The notes under the pieces are model-generated. The model did not search any database. It worked only from the letters and a program-made list of their open reading frames with translations, and was not told the DNA's origin. Below, piece after piece: positions 17,279 through 26,612 of a stretch of 64,000 bases of DNA. The translations under genes and the position numbers were made by a program. The stretch is taken from the NCBI RefSeq assembly GCF_014207565.1, contig NZ_JACHGJ010000002.1, forward strand, positions 982,680 to 1,046,679. Direction: 5' to 3'. Positions within the stretch are counted from its first letter, which is position 1. Each line of letters opens with the position of its first letter. Origin of the DNA: Spirochaeta isovalerica. Its GTDB lineage: Bacteria; Spirochaetota; Spirochaetia; DSM-2461.

Positions 17279-19420
17279 ATGAGGAAAATCAGATTTTCAC
17301 TCCTCTGGCAGATTTCGCTTCTCTATTTCGTACTTCTCGCTTTATCTCTGGGGGCGATCAGCTTTTTCAGTTTCACATCCTTCCGGAAGGAAACTCTCAA
17401 CCAGATCGAAGAGAATCTGGGTAAAGACGCTCTAATCTGGAAAAATTATATCACATCCAATCTCGAACAGGTGGAGAACACCCTGACCAGAGAACGGGAA
17501 TTGATCGAAGAACAGGTTTCGGCTATTTCTCTGGTAGCGGCGATGCTGATCGGGCAGGCGGCGGCTGCTGGAGGGGAAGACTTTCTTGAAGATGCCTATG
17601 ACCGGATCAGCCGTATCAGGGTCGGGAAGACGGGCTATGTTTTCGTTCTCGACAGGGAAGGGAATTATGTCGTATCGAAAGGAAGGAGCCGCGATGGCGA
17701 GAGCCTTTGGGAGGCAAAGGATTCGTCGGGACGCCTATTCATACAGGAAATGGTCCGGGAAGGTATAGAGCTGAAGGAAGGTGAGATCTATCTGATAGAA
17801 TATCCCTGGCTCAATGAAGGAGAGAGTGAAGCGCGAATGAAAGTGGCGGCGATTTCCTATTTAGCACCGCTCGACCTCATTATCGGTGCGGGTTCCTATT
17901 ACAGCGATTTCCTCAGCTCCGATACCAGGTCGGATCTTCTTGAAAAAATCAAAAGCATGATAGCCGCTGAAGTCATCGGAGAAACAGGCTATATCTGGGT
18001 ACTGAACAGCAAGGGAGAATATGTCGTTTCCAAAGACAGGGCATCCGATGGTGTTGATATCCACGATGCGAAGGACTCCGACGGCAATCTCTTTATTCAG
18101 GATATTCTCAACAGAACCCGCCCACTCGGCGAAGGCCGGTACTATATCCACTACTATGACTGGAAAAACCAGGGAGAGAGGGCGGCCCGTACAAAAATTG
18201 CAGGCTCGGTATACATCCCTGAGCTGGACTGGTATGTCGGAGCCAGCGCCTATCATGAAGAATTCCTTCGGGGCCTCAACAGAACCCGCTTCATTATCCT
18301 TTTTATGGCCGCCGGACTGATCGTTCTGGGCATAGTCCTCTTTATTTTCTTTATGCGGGGCATTATCTCCTCTCTCGGACATATGGCCAGGCAATCGGCT
18401 CTGATCGCCGGAGGCAACTTCAATGTCAGTACCATGAAGCGGAATGTCGATGATGAAATCGCCATGCTCCAGGAATCTTTCTCCCATATGATTTCCAGAC
18501 TGAAAGCCAAAGCGGAAGCTATTGAAAAAGTCGCATCGGGAGATCTTTCGGCGGAGATAGATCTGGCATCGGATGAGGACCATCTGGGGCATTCTCTCCT
18601 GGAAATGAAAAGGTCTCTCAACGCTATGATCACCGATGTGGCGGTCATCGTCCGCGAGGTCTCTCAGGGATCCCAGCAGATCGCCGAAGCGAGCCAGAAT
18701 CTTTCGGCGGGAGTTATCAATCAGGTTCAGTCTCTCGAAGATGTCACCATGTCCCTGGACAAAATAAATGAACAGACATCGGAAAACGGAGAGCAGGCAC
18801 AGAAGGCCAATGAAATGGCAGAGCGGTCGGTTGTCGATGCCGAAGAGGGAAATGTCAAAATGAACAGGCTTCTTGACGCACTCCTCTCCATTTCCGAATC
18901 CTCCTCCCGGGTGTCAAAAGTTATCAAAGTGATAGATGACATCGCCTTTCAGATCAATCTTCTGGCGCTCAACGCCAATGTGGAGGCAGCGCGGGCGGGA
19001 AAATACGGTAAGGGGTTTTCCGTAGTGGCCGATGAGGTGAGGAATCTCGCAGTGAAAAGCGCCGGGGCGGCAAAGGAAACATCGGATATAATCGAGCAGA
19101 CCTTGAAAGAGATCAAAAAAGGCAACGAGCTGGCCCGGGTCACCTCCGAGCAGTTCAATCAGATCGTCGATCAGGTCCGGACCGTTTCGGAAGTCCTTAA
19201 GGAAATATCCCTGGTCAGCCTGCATCAGACCGAAGGTATCAGCGCAGTCAATGTAAAAGTCCATGAAATCGACAAGCTGACCCATGACAGTTCCTCTTTC
19301 ACAGAAGAAACGGCAGCGGCAGCGGAGGAGCTGGCGCAAATGGCCGAAAGGCTCCGCTATATGGTCAGCCGGTTCAAGCTCGATGAAAAGGGAGCAGCCC
19401 GGGAACTCCTTCAGGAGTGA
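17279..19420 (+). CDS. Methyl-accepting chemotaxis protein with tandem Cache domains
   Basis: A 713-residue chemoreceptor. The ATG at 17279 is preferred because GGAGGT lies five bases upstream; the frame is open to another ATG at 17219 with no such site. After the first membrane helix there is a large periplasmic sensor made of two clearly duplicated Cache modules. Each contains [25 protein letters not shown], an AKDSxGxLFIQ stretch and a closing [21 protein letters not shown] segment. A second helix at about encoded position 18280-18350, HAMP, and the MCP signalling domain with [19 protein letters not shown] follow. Cache sensors bind amino acids, organic acids or short-chain fatty acids. 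The 3' end overlaps the convergent YcaQ-like gene by ten bases. Confidence 0.94.
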   Translation: MRKIRFSLLWQISLLYFVLLALSLGAISFFSFTSFRKETLNQIEENLGKDALIWKNYITSNLEQVENTLTRERELIEEQVSAISLVAAMLIGQAAAAGGEDFLEDAYDRISRIRVGKTGYVFVLDREGNYVVSKGRSRDGESLWEAKDSSGRLFIQEMVREGIELKEGEIYLIEYPWLNEGESEARMKVAAISYLAPLDLIIGAGSYYSDFLSSDTRSDLLEKIKSMIAAEVIGETGYIWVLNSKGEYVVSKDRASDGVDIHDAKDSDGNLFIQDILNRTRPLGEGRYYIHYYDWKNQGERAARTKIAGSVYIPELDWYVGASAYHEEFLRGLNRTRFIILFMAAGLIVLGIVLFIFFMRGIISSLGHMARQSALIAGGNFNVSTMKRNVDDEIAMLQESFSHMISRLKAKAEAIEKVASGDLSAEIDLASDEDHLGHSLLEMKRSLNAMITDVAVIVREVSQGSQQIAEASQNLSAGVINQVQSLEDVTMSLDKINEQTSENGEQAQKANEMAERSVVDAEEGNVKMNRLLDALLSISESSSRVSKVIKVIDDIAFQINLLALNANVEAARAGKYGKGFSVVADEVRNLAVKSAGAAKETSDIIEQTLKEIKKGNELARVTSEQFNQIVDQVRTVSEVLKEISLVSLHQTEGISAVNVKVHEIDKLTHDSSSFTEETAAAAEELAQMAERLRYMVSRFKLDEKGAARELLQE

Positions 19421-20613
19421 GCGATGCGATCCATTATTTCAGAGATCCGGGCTTCGGCGCCGAGAAATCGGACATACTCTTCCAGGGCCTTTTCAATTGA
19501 AGACATCATCCTGCTGTCTTTCCTGACTCCCGGCTCCCACCACCAGTTTTTTACTTCAAGAGTATTGTCTTTCTTTGTTCTTACCGGTTCTATCCTTCCG
19601 ATGAATTTGTCTCCATAGAGAACCGGAAGAACATAATAGCCATATTCCCTCTGATCCTGAGGTTTATACACTTCCCATCTGTAGGTAAAGCCGAAAAGCT
19701 GTTCAATCAGGAAACGGTCCCACATAAAATTGTCCAGCGGCGCAAGAAAACGGACATTCCGGGATAGACGGCGGTCTCCCTTGATTATCTTCTCAAGATT
19801 TTCCTCTTCAGAAGAGGGGATATAAAAGTTCCAGGCCATGCCCTCCACTTCGACAGGGAGAACATCTCCTTTATTCGCCAGTCTTGCAAAAGCCGCGTCT
19901 CTTTCTTTTTTCTTTATCGTCCCCAGCCAACCGTCTCCGCTCCTGTCATAATAAAGGCCGATGGCTTTAAGCCGGCGCAGAACTCTCCAGTCATGATAAT
20001 CCTCTTCCCGGGGATGGGGATCGGGAGAGTCAATATATTCCGGTGGTATGATATTTTCCGCCAGATCATAGACCCTTCGCGTATTAACGCGGTTATCTAT
20101 GGCCAGCTGGCCCGAGAAGAAAAGCGTTTCCAGAGCCGCCCTGGATAGCTTCGCCGGCGCCCAGGACCAGTCGATCTTGCCGTGAATATCCAGTTCAAGA
20201 GAGGAAACAGGTCCGCTCTGTTTTATCTCATCTTTTATCCTTCCGGAGATTTTTCGGATTTCCCGGCACGCTTCGCTGTTGAAGAAAGCCAGATCTTTGT
20301 CTCTTCTCCGTTTGAAGGCGGGGTAATCGCTCATGTTGTAGATGCACATGACCTTATCCCACCCTTCGGTCAGTTTTCTTTTTTTATAGAGGAGCCTGTA
20401 CAGATCATCGGCTTTGAAATTTCTGATTCTGGCCTGAAGGACGAGTTCGGCGTTGCGCCCGCAGATATCCAGCGGGTCGAACTGAATGGAGCCGACTTTT
20501 CTCATGTAGTTTAATACAGCCTGCTCTCTTCCTGATTTATCATAGCGGTCCAGTCCCTGGTAGGTTATGAGAAATCGGCCTGCGGCTTTTCTGGTGATGC
20601 TGATCGGGGTCAT
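19411..20613 (-). CDS. YcaQ/AlkX-like winged-helix DNA glycosylase family protein
   Basis: A 400-residue HTH_42/YcaQ family protein; characterised members unhook interstrand crosslinks or excise alkylated bases. The active-site motif of the YcaQ-like branch, Q-hydrophobic-D, is present as Q44-F45-D46 in GSIQFDPLD. The C-terminal half has the family's [42 protein letters not shown] and GRIEP. The ATG at 20613 has no Shine-Dalgarno, but a perfect TATAAT lies seven bases upstream, giving a leaderless arrangement. It is divergent from the CoA-binding protein gene and convergent with the chemoreceptor. Confidence 0.85.
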   Translation of the reverse strand: MTPISITRKAAGRFLITYQGLDRYDKSGREQAVLNYMRKVGSIQFDPLDICGRNAELVLQARIRNFKADDLYRLLYKKRKLTEGWDKVMCIYNMSDYPAFKRRRDKDLAFFNSEACREIRKISGRIKDEIKQSGPVSSLELDIHGKIDWSWAPAKLSRAALETLFFSGQLAIDNRVNTRRVYDLAENIIPPEYIDSPDPHPREEDYHDWRVLRRLKAIGLYYDRSGDGWLGTIKKKERDAAFARLANKGDVLPVEVEGMAWNFYIPSSEEENLEKIIKGDRRLSRNVRFLAPLDNFMWDRFLIEQLFGFTYRWEVYKPQDQREYGYYVLPVLYGDKFIGRIEPVRTKKDNTLEVKNWWWEPGVRKDSRMMSSIEKALEEYVRFLGAEARISEIMDRIAHS

Positions 20614-20620
20614 GAAACTG

Positions 20621-20649
20621 ATTATATAGCTTTACTTTCAAAGGGGAAA
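20621..20649 (-). promoter_or_regulatory. Promoter of the YcaQ-like gene, leaderless geometry
   Basis: Perfect TATAAT at 20621-20626 on the minus strand lies seven bases before the ATG. The hexamer 17 bases further upstream (TTTCCC, 20644-20649) is a poor -35. Confidence 0.55.
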
Positions 20650-20659
20650 TGATTATATA
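20631..20659 (+). promoter_or_regulatory. Possible promoter of the CoA-binding protein gene
   Basis: TTTACT (20631-20636), 17 bases and TATATA (20654-20659) overlap the divergent YcaQ-like promoter on the other strand. The region is very AT-rich, so other -10 choices such as TATAGT at 20674-20679 are possible. Confidence 0.35.
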
Positions 20660-20716
20660 TTAGTATAGTAATTGTTATATATATAGAACGGATGCAAATA
20701 TTCTGAGGAGATTCAA

Positions 20717-21082
20717 ATGTCTGAAAATGTTGTGGTTCTCGGCGCAAGTCCCAAACCTGAACGATATTCCAACAAAGCTGTCACGATGCTTATGGAAAAC
20801 GGATACAATGTCATACCCGTACACCCGGCCGTAAAGGAAGTAAACGGTATCTCCGTTACAGCGGACCTCTCGGAGATAGAAGATGAGATTCATACGGTAA
20901 CGCTTTATGTCAACGGTATGATGGTAGAGAAGATGGCGGACAAGATTCTCGCCGTCAATCCCAAAAGGGTCATTTTCAACCCCGGGACCGAGTCGGAAGC
21001 AGCCAAACAGATCTTTCTGGACAAAGGTATACAGGTTCAGGAAGCCTGTACGCTGGTACTTTTAAGAACAAAGCAGTTCTGA
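20717..21082 (+). CDS. CoA-binding (YccU-type) protein
   Basis: A 121-residue single-domain Rossmann-fold protein of the CoA_binding_2 family. VVVLGASPKPERYSNKAV carries the nucleotide-binding glycine loop, and VIPVHPAVKEVNGI and RVIFNPGTESEA are conserved blocks. Family members bind CoA in structures, but the cellular role is unknown. A good Shine-Dalgarno (GAGGAG) precedes the ATG. It is a single-gene unit, convergent with the TetR gene six bases away. Confidence 0.85.
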   Translation: MSENVVVLGASPKPERYSNKAVTMLMENGYNVIPVHPAVKEVNGISVTADLSEIEDEIHTVTLYVNGMMVEKMADKILAVNPKRVIFNPGTESEAAKQIFLDKGIQVQEACTLVLLRTKQF

Positions 21083-21083
21083 A

Positions 21084-21099
21084 TCCGGTCAGGACCGGA
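21084..21099. repeat. Short palindrome between convergent genes
   Basis: TCCGGTC and GACCGGA around an AG centre form a 16-bp palindrome exactly where the CoA-binding and TetR genes converge. There is no T-run, so it is at best a weak transcript-end hairpin. Confidence 0.4.
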
Positions 21100-21751
21100 G
21101 TGACGCCACCAGGTAATCGACAAACCGGTTCAGTTCCTCATCCATCGATATGTTCTGCTCTTTTTCCATCAGCTCTTTTCGCAGGCTGAGTTTCTCCACA
21201 TAGCTGTTGAGCACGTTGAGAAACATATGGGCCGACTGTTCCGGATCGGGAGCTGATACCTGACCGGGAAAACGGATTGAGCCATCGGAGAACCCCTTCC
21301 GGAACATTTCCGTAAAAATCTCCAGAACACGGCTGTTCGCCCGGAAAAAATCAGTCAGATAGGGTGAATCGGGATATTCCTTATCAAACATGACATTGAA
21401 CTGGCCGTCCAGAACGTGGTAATTGTGGTATTCCCTGTAGGAGTGCTTGTACACTCCCAGAAGCCTTTCCGCTTTTACGATTCCCGAAGCCGAAGGATCG
21501 TCTGCTTTTTCAAGCAGCTCACCGAAACTACGGCTGATTCTGGTCATGATGATAAGGATAATCTCGCTTTTGTTCTTGAAGTAGAGATAGATGGCGCCAT
21601 TGGTCAGCTCGCAGGCCCGGGCGATATCTCCGATCGTCGTACGGGCGAATCCCTTTTCCAGGAACAGCTTCTCCGATGCTTCGAGAATATCTTTTTCCCG
21701 CATCTCCTTCAGCTGTACCTTTTCCCTTTCGATTCTTTCTTTGCTGGCCAA
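21089..21751 (-). CDS. TetR-family transcriptional regulator
   Basis: A 220-residue repressor. The N-terminal TetR helix-turn-helix is clear (ILEASEKLFLEKGFARTTIGDI, then ELTNGAIYLYFKNKSEI), followed by a variable, helical ligand domain with no assignable ligand. Translation should begin at TTG (21751), which has GGGAGAG just upstream. It is the last gene of the hydrolase-MFS-TetR operon, whose promoter region contains a 19-bp palindrome fitting a TetR-family operator. Autorepression, relieved by a compound the operon handles, is the likely scheme. Confidence 0.9.
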   Translation of the reverse strand: MASKERIEREKVQLKEMREKDILEASEKLFLEKGFARTTIGDIARACELTNGAIYLYFKNKSEIILIIMTRISRSFGELLEKADDPSASGIVKAERLLGVYKHSYREYHNYHVLDGQFNVMFDKEYPDSPYLTDFFRANSRVLEIFTEMFRKGFSDGSIRFPGQVSAPDPEQSAHMFLNVLNSYVEKLSLRKELMEKEQNISMDEELNRFVDYLVASLRS

Positions 21752-21771
21752 TGGTCTCTCCCTCTCTCAGA

Positions 21772-23151
21772 TCAGGCCGGTTCGCCTTCCGGTTCGCTTT
21801 CCAGCAGATCCAGTGTTGATTTCTCATCATATTTCAAAAAGAGAAACAATCCTAGAATCAGAAAAGCCATGGCCGCGTATGTCGTGGCTCTTATGCCCAA
21901 AATCGTGGGCGCCCCGTCCATTGTTCCGCCCATATGGCTTAATAGAGGAAAGATGAGCAGAGTGACGGAAGCGCCCATTTTGCTCATGAAAGTTCTTGCG
22001 CCGAAATACACGGCCGCTTTGAAATTTCCTGTTCTCCGACCGTCCGCTTCAGCTATGTCGGCTACAATGGCGTTTGGCAGAATACCGAAGATGGCCATGG
22101 GCAGAGCCGCGAAGATCACGGCGATAAAAGCCTGCGCGGTTGTGGATAGAGGCAGAAGTCCCCAGAAGGAGAGGAAGAGCCAGCTGAAGATAAAGAGATA
22201 AAACCCAATAATCAGTAGATTTTTCTTTCCGATTCTTTTGGCAACCAGGCTGACAGGAACATAGAATAGGAAACTCATAAGAAAGAGGACGGACATAAGA
22301 GTCGAAGCCATTTCCTTAGGCAGCTCCAGAAGCTGAATGATGTAGAAGCTTATTCCCGTCTGGATGAAGGTGAGAGCCAGGAAGTAAGTGAGGTCCGAGA
22401 GGGTGAAGAAAAGGAAATCCCGGTTTTTAAAGGCGCTGATTACAGCTTTGAAAGATCCCTCTTTTGAGCTTCTCTTCTCGCAGTATCTGTTTTCATCAAT
22501 GAAGAGGACCGGAAGGTACATCAGAACGGTAGATATTATGGCGAAGATTATAAGGACTGTCTGAAAAGCTTTTACCGGCTGCATTCCCGATCCTTCAAGC
22601 ATTCCCTGTATAGCGTATGTTCCGTTCCCTATCATAAAGCCGATGGCCCAGGTTACGGAAATCATGGTGCTGAGCTGCAGTCTTTCGTTAGGTGTATGCC
22701 CCAGTTCACTCAAAAGAGCGAAGAAAGGTGTGACATACATTGTCATAAAAAGGTAGAAGAGAAAGGTAAAGACAAACAACCATGCCGTATTTATTGTAGC
22801 CGATGCGGATGGGGGAAGAAAAATCAATATGGATATCAGGGCAAAGGGGAAAGCGCCCAGAGCCATATAAATCCGTCTTCTGCCGAATTTTGAACCGCTT
22901 CTGTCCGACAGCCCGGCAATGAGAGGGTCGGTGATGCCGTCGAATACGCGGCTGAGCGAAGCGATAATCCCCAGCACGGCTGCCGATCCGATATAGAGGG
23001 GAAACATGCGCGTACCGTCGCCCTGGCTGTTGGAATCGTAAAAGTAATAGAGAAGATTCATGACGCCGAAGGATCCGAGAGACCAGCCCAGCTGTCCCAG
23101 AGCATAGATTATCTTTTTTCCCATAGGGAGGGTTTCCACTTGTTTATTCAT
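21772..23151 (-). CDS. MFS/GPH-type sodium or proton symporter
   Basis: A 459-residue twelve-helix transporter of the glycoside-pentoside-hexuronide (GPH/MFS_2) group. The diagnostic cytoplasmic loop SDRSGSKFGRRRIYMALGAFP follows the DGITDPLIAGL segment, as in MelB-like proteins. GPH carriers usually import sugars or glycosides with Na+ or H+; relatives act on lipids or peptides. The ATG has AAGGAG upstream and overlaps the hydrolase stop by eight bases, so the two are coupled. Pairing with a hydrolase suggests uptake or export of an esterified substrate. Confidence 0.87.
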   Translation of the reverse strand: MNKQVETLPMGKKIIYALGQLGWSLGSFGVMNLLYYFYDSNSQGDGTRMFPLYIGSAAVLGIIASLSRVFDGITDPLIAGLSDRSGSKFGRRRIYMALGAFPFALISILIFLPPSASATINTAWLFVFTFLFYLFMTMYVTPFFALLSELGHTPNERLQLSTMISVTWAIGFMIGNGTYAIQGMLEGSGMQPVKAFQTVLIIFAIISTVLMYLPVLFIDENRYCEKRSSKEGSFKAVISAFKNRDFLFFTLSDLTYFLALTFIQTGISFYIIQLLELPKEMASTLMSVLFLMSFLFYVPVSLVAKRIGKKNLLIIGFYLFIFSWLFLSFWGLLPLSTTAQAFIAVIFAALPMAIFGILPNAIVADIAEADGRRTGNFKAAVYFGARTFMSKMGASVTLLIFPLLSHMGGTMDGAPTILGIRATTYAAMAFLILGLFLFLKYDEKSTLDLLESEPEGEPA

Positions 23152-23926
23152 TATGTGTTTCTCCTTTTATCCATTTTATGACTTCCCTTTTCACATATTC
23201 CTTTTCCGGACCGGATACCAGGACATGGGGACTGTTTGTCAATTGGATTGTCCTGTTTTCTCTTCCCTTCAGGCCCTTTGCTATGATGGATGCCGCCTTA
23301 AGAGGGACCGTATCATCCGTTTCGGAAACCATGATCAGCGCCGGGGCCTGGACTTTGTTCAATCTTTTCCCCGCCATTATCTGAAGTTTTCTCAAGCTTG
23401 CAATCTGGTTGATGTAATTGGTAGACCAGTATTCCACGCCGAGACGGCGGACATCTTCGCTGTCACCTTCTTCCGGCTTCCAGTCCTTTGATGTTTTCTT
23501 CAGGAAAAAACGGAGGAATGGGGTCAGGTAAAAAATATTGTCTTTGATAGCCATGGCCGGAGCGAGAAGGGCGATCCGGTCGGGAGAAAAGCGCGATGAG
23601 AGTAAGAGAGTCAGGACGCCGCCCATAGATAATCCGACGATGGATACTTTCCCGTATTTCGCGTCCAGGGCTTCATATTCGGCTTCCACGTGGTTCAGCC
23701 AGTCACGCCAGTTTGTTTTTCTGAACGCCTCTACGTTTCTTCCATGACCCGGCAGGAGGGGGAGAGACACGGTGTAACCTTCGCTGTTCAGCTCTTCGGC
23801 CAGTTCGTAAAATTCTCCGGGGTAACCGGTAAAACCGTGGATTATCAGAACGGCATGATTCCGTGACCCTGTCAGAAAGCGAGGCTCCGCCGCTTTATTT
23901 ATTTCATTTTCTTGTACAGCAACCAT
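23144..23926 (-). CDS. Alpha/beta hydrolase (carboxylesterase/monoacylglycerol lipase type)
   Basis: A 260-residue serine hydrolase without a signal peptide, so cytoplasmic. The oxyanion HGFTGYPGEF, nucleophile elbow GLSMGG, the acid in ETDDTVP and the histidine in NSPHVL make a full catalytic triad. The lid and core pattern is that of Est30-like esterases and bacterial monoglyceride lipases. It leads the operon with the MFS carrier and TetR. The natural ester is unknown. A 19-bp palindrome lies 32-50 bases upstream of its ATG. Confidence 0.87.
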   Translation of the reverse strand: MVAVQENEINKAAEPRFLTGSRNHAVLIIHGFTGYPGEFYELAEELNSEGYTVSLPLLPGHGRNVEAFRKTNWRDWLNHVEAEYEALDAKYGKVSIVGLSMGGVLTLLLSSRFSPDRIALLAPAMAIKDNIFYLTPFLRFFLKKTSKDWKPEEGDSEDVRRLGVEYWSTNYINQIASLRKLQIMAGKRLNKVQAPALIMVSETDDTVPLKAASIIAKGLKGRENRTIQLTNSPHVLVSGPEKEYVKREVIKWIKGETHNE

Positions 23927-23957
23927 AAATCCTCTATTGTGTGAATTCTGTTTATTC

Positions 23958-23976
23958 TACTAAACGACGTTTAGTA
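23958..23976. promoter_or_regulatory. Operator palindrome for the TetR regulator
   Basis: TACTAAACGACGTTTAGTA is a perfect 19-bp inverted repeat (nine-base arms about a central A) placed 32-50 bases before the hydrolase ATG, in the core promoter zone. Size, symmetry and place fit a TetR-family operator that the downstream repressor would occupy. Confidence 0.8.
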
Positions 23977-24018
23977 ATATAGAAAAGGATTACACGGTTT
24001 TATTCTGCTGTCAAATTT

Positions 24019-26505
24019 TTATTCCATAAACCATTGATCGAGCCAGCGGTAGGCCTTATTGATCCGCTTCCAGATGACCTCATCTGTTTCTTCCGATACT
24101 TCGTCGGCCAGAAGTTCGAGCGAGGCGAGGCTTTCATTGAGCGCGGCATTGAGCTGCCGGCCGCTTTTGAACCAGTAGGTGCCCTGCCCGTCTGTCATGA
24201 GAGTGAGAAATCCGAGAGTTTTCTTCTTTCTCTTTCCCCCGTCCACAGCTTTGAGTATATCGGTAATCTGATTGGAGAGTTCCTCCAGGTGCTGATTATT
24301 GTCAATCCGGTAGTTTTTTCTTGGAAAACTATTGATGATATCTTTTGCGGGATTAATCATCTTCGCGGCTTTGAGAATCGTACTGATCCGTGTCACGGTC
24401 ATCAATTCCGTGCCTTTATAAAAGAGACGGCCTTTGAGCTGTCCGTAATCTGGCAATTGATCGGGCGGATAAGGCTTCAGGGCTTTGTGGAGCTTTTCCC
24501 AGTCCATCATGGCCACTTTTTTGTTTTTGCTTTTATCGGGAACGAGTTTGAATACTGTCGAACCGATATTGATTTCCCAGGTTGTATCCCTTTTACCCTT
24601 GCTCAATTCTTTTCTGGCTTTGCTTCCGCCTCTTTCCTGAATCACCATATTGTCGGCCAGGTCCGGGCTGATTTTGTAAATCCAGTTTTTTTCCAGAGGA
24701 GAAACGGAGCGGGCATAGGTTCGCGAAGTTTTGACAATCTCTCCGGCAACGATGTAGCGGGGATTTTCCCTGAACATGACCGAGCCGGGATGGATAATTA
24801 TTTTTTCCGCCGTAAGGCTTTTATAAACGCCTCTTCCCGAACGGACGCAAACGAATTGAATAAGCCCTTTGGCACAGGTCGTGAGAAAATCCTCAACGGA
24901 ACCGCCGTCGGTGATAGGTACGCCCATGTCGCTGACAATTTCTTCCAGCTGATTCTCAATGTTGATAAGATCGTTCATCGTCCGGAAATCGAGATAATTC
25001 CGTTCGCAGAATTTTTCCCCGCGATCGCTTTCCTGATACTTTTCAAAAAGATTGAGATAGGATGTGAAATCTCCGCCCTCGCGGCGGAAACGATGATGGG
25101 CTTTCCTCGCTTCCAGCTCCTCTCCCTGAGGCAGGAGAAAAGGGGAGTTCGTCGAGAGGAATGTCGCGGCGATGATCACTTCCCGGAGGACCGTCGGCCT
25201 TACCATTATGGCTTCGACGATCATTCTGGCATGACGGGGCATAAGGGGAAATTTCACCATCATCTCACCGATGGTGGAGAGGCTGTTATCATCATTCAGC
25301 GCATCAAGAAGATTCAGCGTTTCCACGGCGCCGATAATCCCCTTGCGCCCCGGCGGATTGATAAAGTCGAAGGAGTAGAAATCGCGGATTCCGATTTCCG
25401 CCATTCTCAAGACGACTTCCGCCAGGTCGGTCCGGTAAATTTCCTCCCGGGTGTAAAGAGGACGCTGTTTGAAACTATCCTTATCGTAGAGCCGGAAGCA
25501 CATTCCCGGCTGAGTCCGTCCCGCTCTTCCACGGCGCTGATTGGCGGAAGCCTGGGATATCTGGGTCTCGACCAGAGATGAAGTGAAGGTCGAGGGATTG
25601 TAAAAATTCTGCTTGGACAATCCCGAATCAATCACGACCGTGATTCCGTCGATCGTGACGCTTGTTTCGGCGATATTGGTAGAAACGACTACTTTCGTTT
25701 TTCCCAGTGGAGCTTTGAGGAAAACTTTTTCCTGCTCCTCCTTGCCGAGGCGGCCGTAAAGCTGCTGTATATGTAACTTCCGTTTTACTGCCGAAGACAT
25801 GAGCGCGGCGGTTGTGTCCTTGATCATCTTCTCACCCTGGAGAAAGATAAGAACATCCCCTTTTTCCTGAACGTTTCTCTCTACTATGGAAACGATTTTC
25901 CCGATCATCTCCTCCGGATCATCAGAGGCCGGCGGATCGTAGAGAACCGTAACGGGGTAGGGGTGGGTTTCTATTCTCACTATGGGGCAGCCGTCGAAGT
26001 ACTCGGAGAACACCGAGGTGTTCAGAGTGGCTGAAGATATGATGACTTTGAATTCGGGGCGGTTGGCGATGACATTTTTCAACAATCCCAGAATAAAGTC
26101 GATGTTGAGACTTCTTTCGTGGGCTTCGTCAACCATCATGACCGAATACTTTCTGAGCATGGGATCGGTCTTCATTTCCTGAAGAAGAATCCCGTCGGTC
26201 ATGATTTTCAGTTTTGTTTCGAAGATCGTTTCATCTTCAAACCGCATTTTGTAGCCTACGATTCCCGGCACTTTCGTTCCGAGCTGGTCGGCTATGTACT
26301 CGCTGACCGATACGGCGGCAATACGTCTCGGCTGTGTGACGCCGACGACCCCGTAATTTGTATATCCCGCTTCGTGGAGAATAAGCGGTAGTTGCGTTGT
26401 TTTTCCGGAACCAGTCGGGCTTTCGACGACTATAACCTGATTCTGATCCAGCGCTTCGAGTATTTTATCTTTCTGCTTATAGACAGGTAAATCTTTTGGT
26501 TTCAT
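24019..26505 (-). CDS. DEAH-box RNA helicase (HrpA-like)
   Basis: An 828-residue ATP-dependent RNA helicase. Motif I GSGKTTQLP, Ia QPRRIAAVS, II DEAH, III SAT, V TNIAETSVTI and VI QRRGRAGRTQPG are intact, followed by the winged-helix and ratchet (HA2) domains and an OB-like region. It is much shorter than enterobacterial HrpA (about 1300 residues) because the DUF3418 C-terminal part is absent. Likely roles are mRNA or ribosome remodelling, but no substrate is evident. No Shine-Dalgarno is seen; TAGAAT lies six bases before the ATG. It is divergent from an SDR gene. Confidence 0.9.
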   Translation of the reverse strand: MKPKDLPVYKQKDKILEALDQNQVIVVESPTGSGKTTQLPLILHEAGYTNYGVVGVTQPRRIAAVSVSEYIADQLGTKVPGIVGYKMRFEDETIFETKLKIMTDGILLQEMKTDPMLRKYSVMMVDEAHERSLNIDFILGLLKNVIANRPEFKVIISSATLNTSVFSEYFDGCPIVRIETHPYPVTVLYDPPASDDPEEMIGKIVSIVERNVQEKGDVLIFLQGEKMIKDTTAALMSSAVKRKLHIQQLYGRLGKEEQEKVFLKAPLGKTKVVVSTNIAETSVTIDGITVVIDSGLSKQNFYNPSTFTSSLVETQISQASANQRRGRAGRTQPGMCFRLYDKDSFKQRPLYTREEIYRTDLAEVVLRMAEIGIRDFYSFDFINPPGRKGIIGAVETLNLLDALNDDNSLSTIGEMMVKFPLMPRHARMIVEAIMVRPTVLREVIIAATFLSTNSPFLLPQGEELEARKAHHRFRREGGDFTSYLNLFEKYQESDRGEKFCERNYLDFRTMNDLINIENQLEEIVSDMGVPITDGGSVEDFLTTCAKGLIQFVCVRSGRGVYKSLTAEKIIIHPGSVMFRENPRYIVAGEIVKTSRTYARSVSPLEKNWIYKISPDLADNMVIQERGGSKARKELSKGKRDTTWEINIGSTVFKLVPDKSKNKKVAMMDWEKLHKALKPYPPDQLPDYGQLKGRLFYKGTELMTVTRISTILKAAKMINPAKDIINSFPRKNYRIDNNQHLEELSNQITDILKAVDGGKRKKKTLGFLTLMTDGQGTYWFKSGRQLNAALNESLASLELLADEVSEETDEVIWKRINKAYRWLDQWFME

Positions 26506-26511
26506 AATTCA

Positions 26512-26540
26512 ATTCTAACAGTTCGGACCGGATTAAGCAA
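26512..26540 (-). promoter_or_regulatory. Promoter of the DEAH helicase gene, leaderless geometry
   Basis: On the minus strand TTGCTT (26535-26540), 17 bases and TAGAAT (26512-26517), then six bases (TGAATT) and the ATG at 26505. Confidence 0.6.
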
Positions 26541-26553
26541 AAGCCTTTGCTTG

Positions 26554-26582
26554 TTGTCAAAAAACCTCTCCGATGGTACGAT
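26554..26582 (+). promoter_or_regulatory. Promoter of the SDR gene
   Basis: TTGTCA (26554-26559), 17 bases and TACGAT (26577-26582) lie 30 bases before the ATG, leaving space for the GGAGAGGTG ribosome-binding site. This is a conventional, leadered promoter. Confidence 0.6.
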
Positions 26583-26612
26583 CTGTACAATTGAAAATGG
26601 GAGAGGTGATAA

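Noticed and set aside
24034..25581. 515-codon plus-strand frame opposite the DEAH helicase
   Set aside because: No family features or start signals; the helicase motifs on the other strand are complete.
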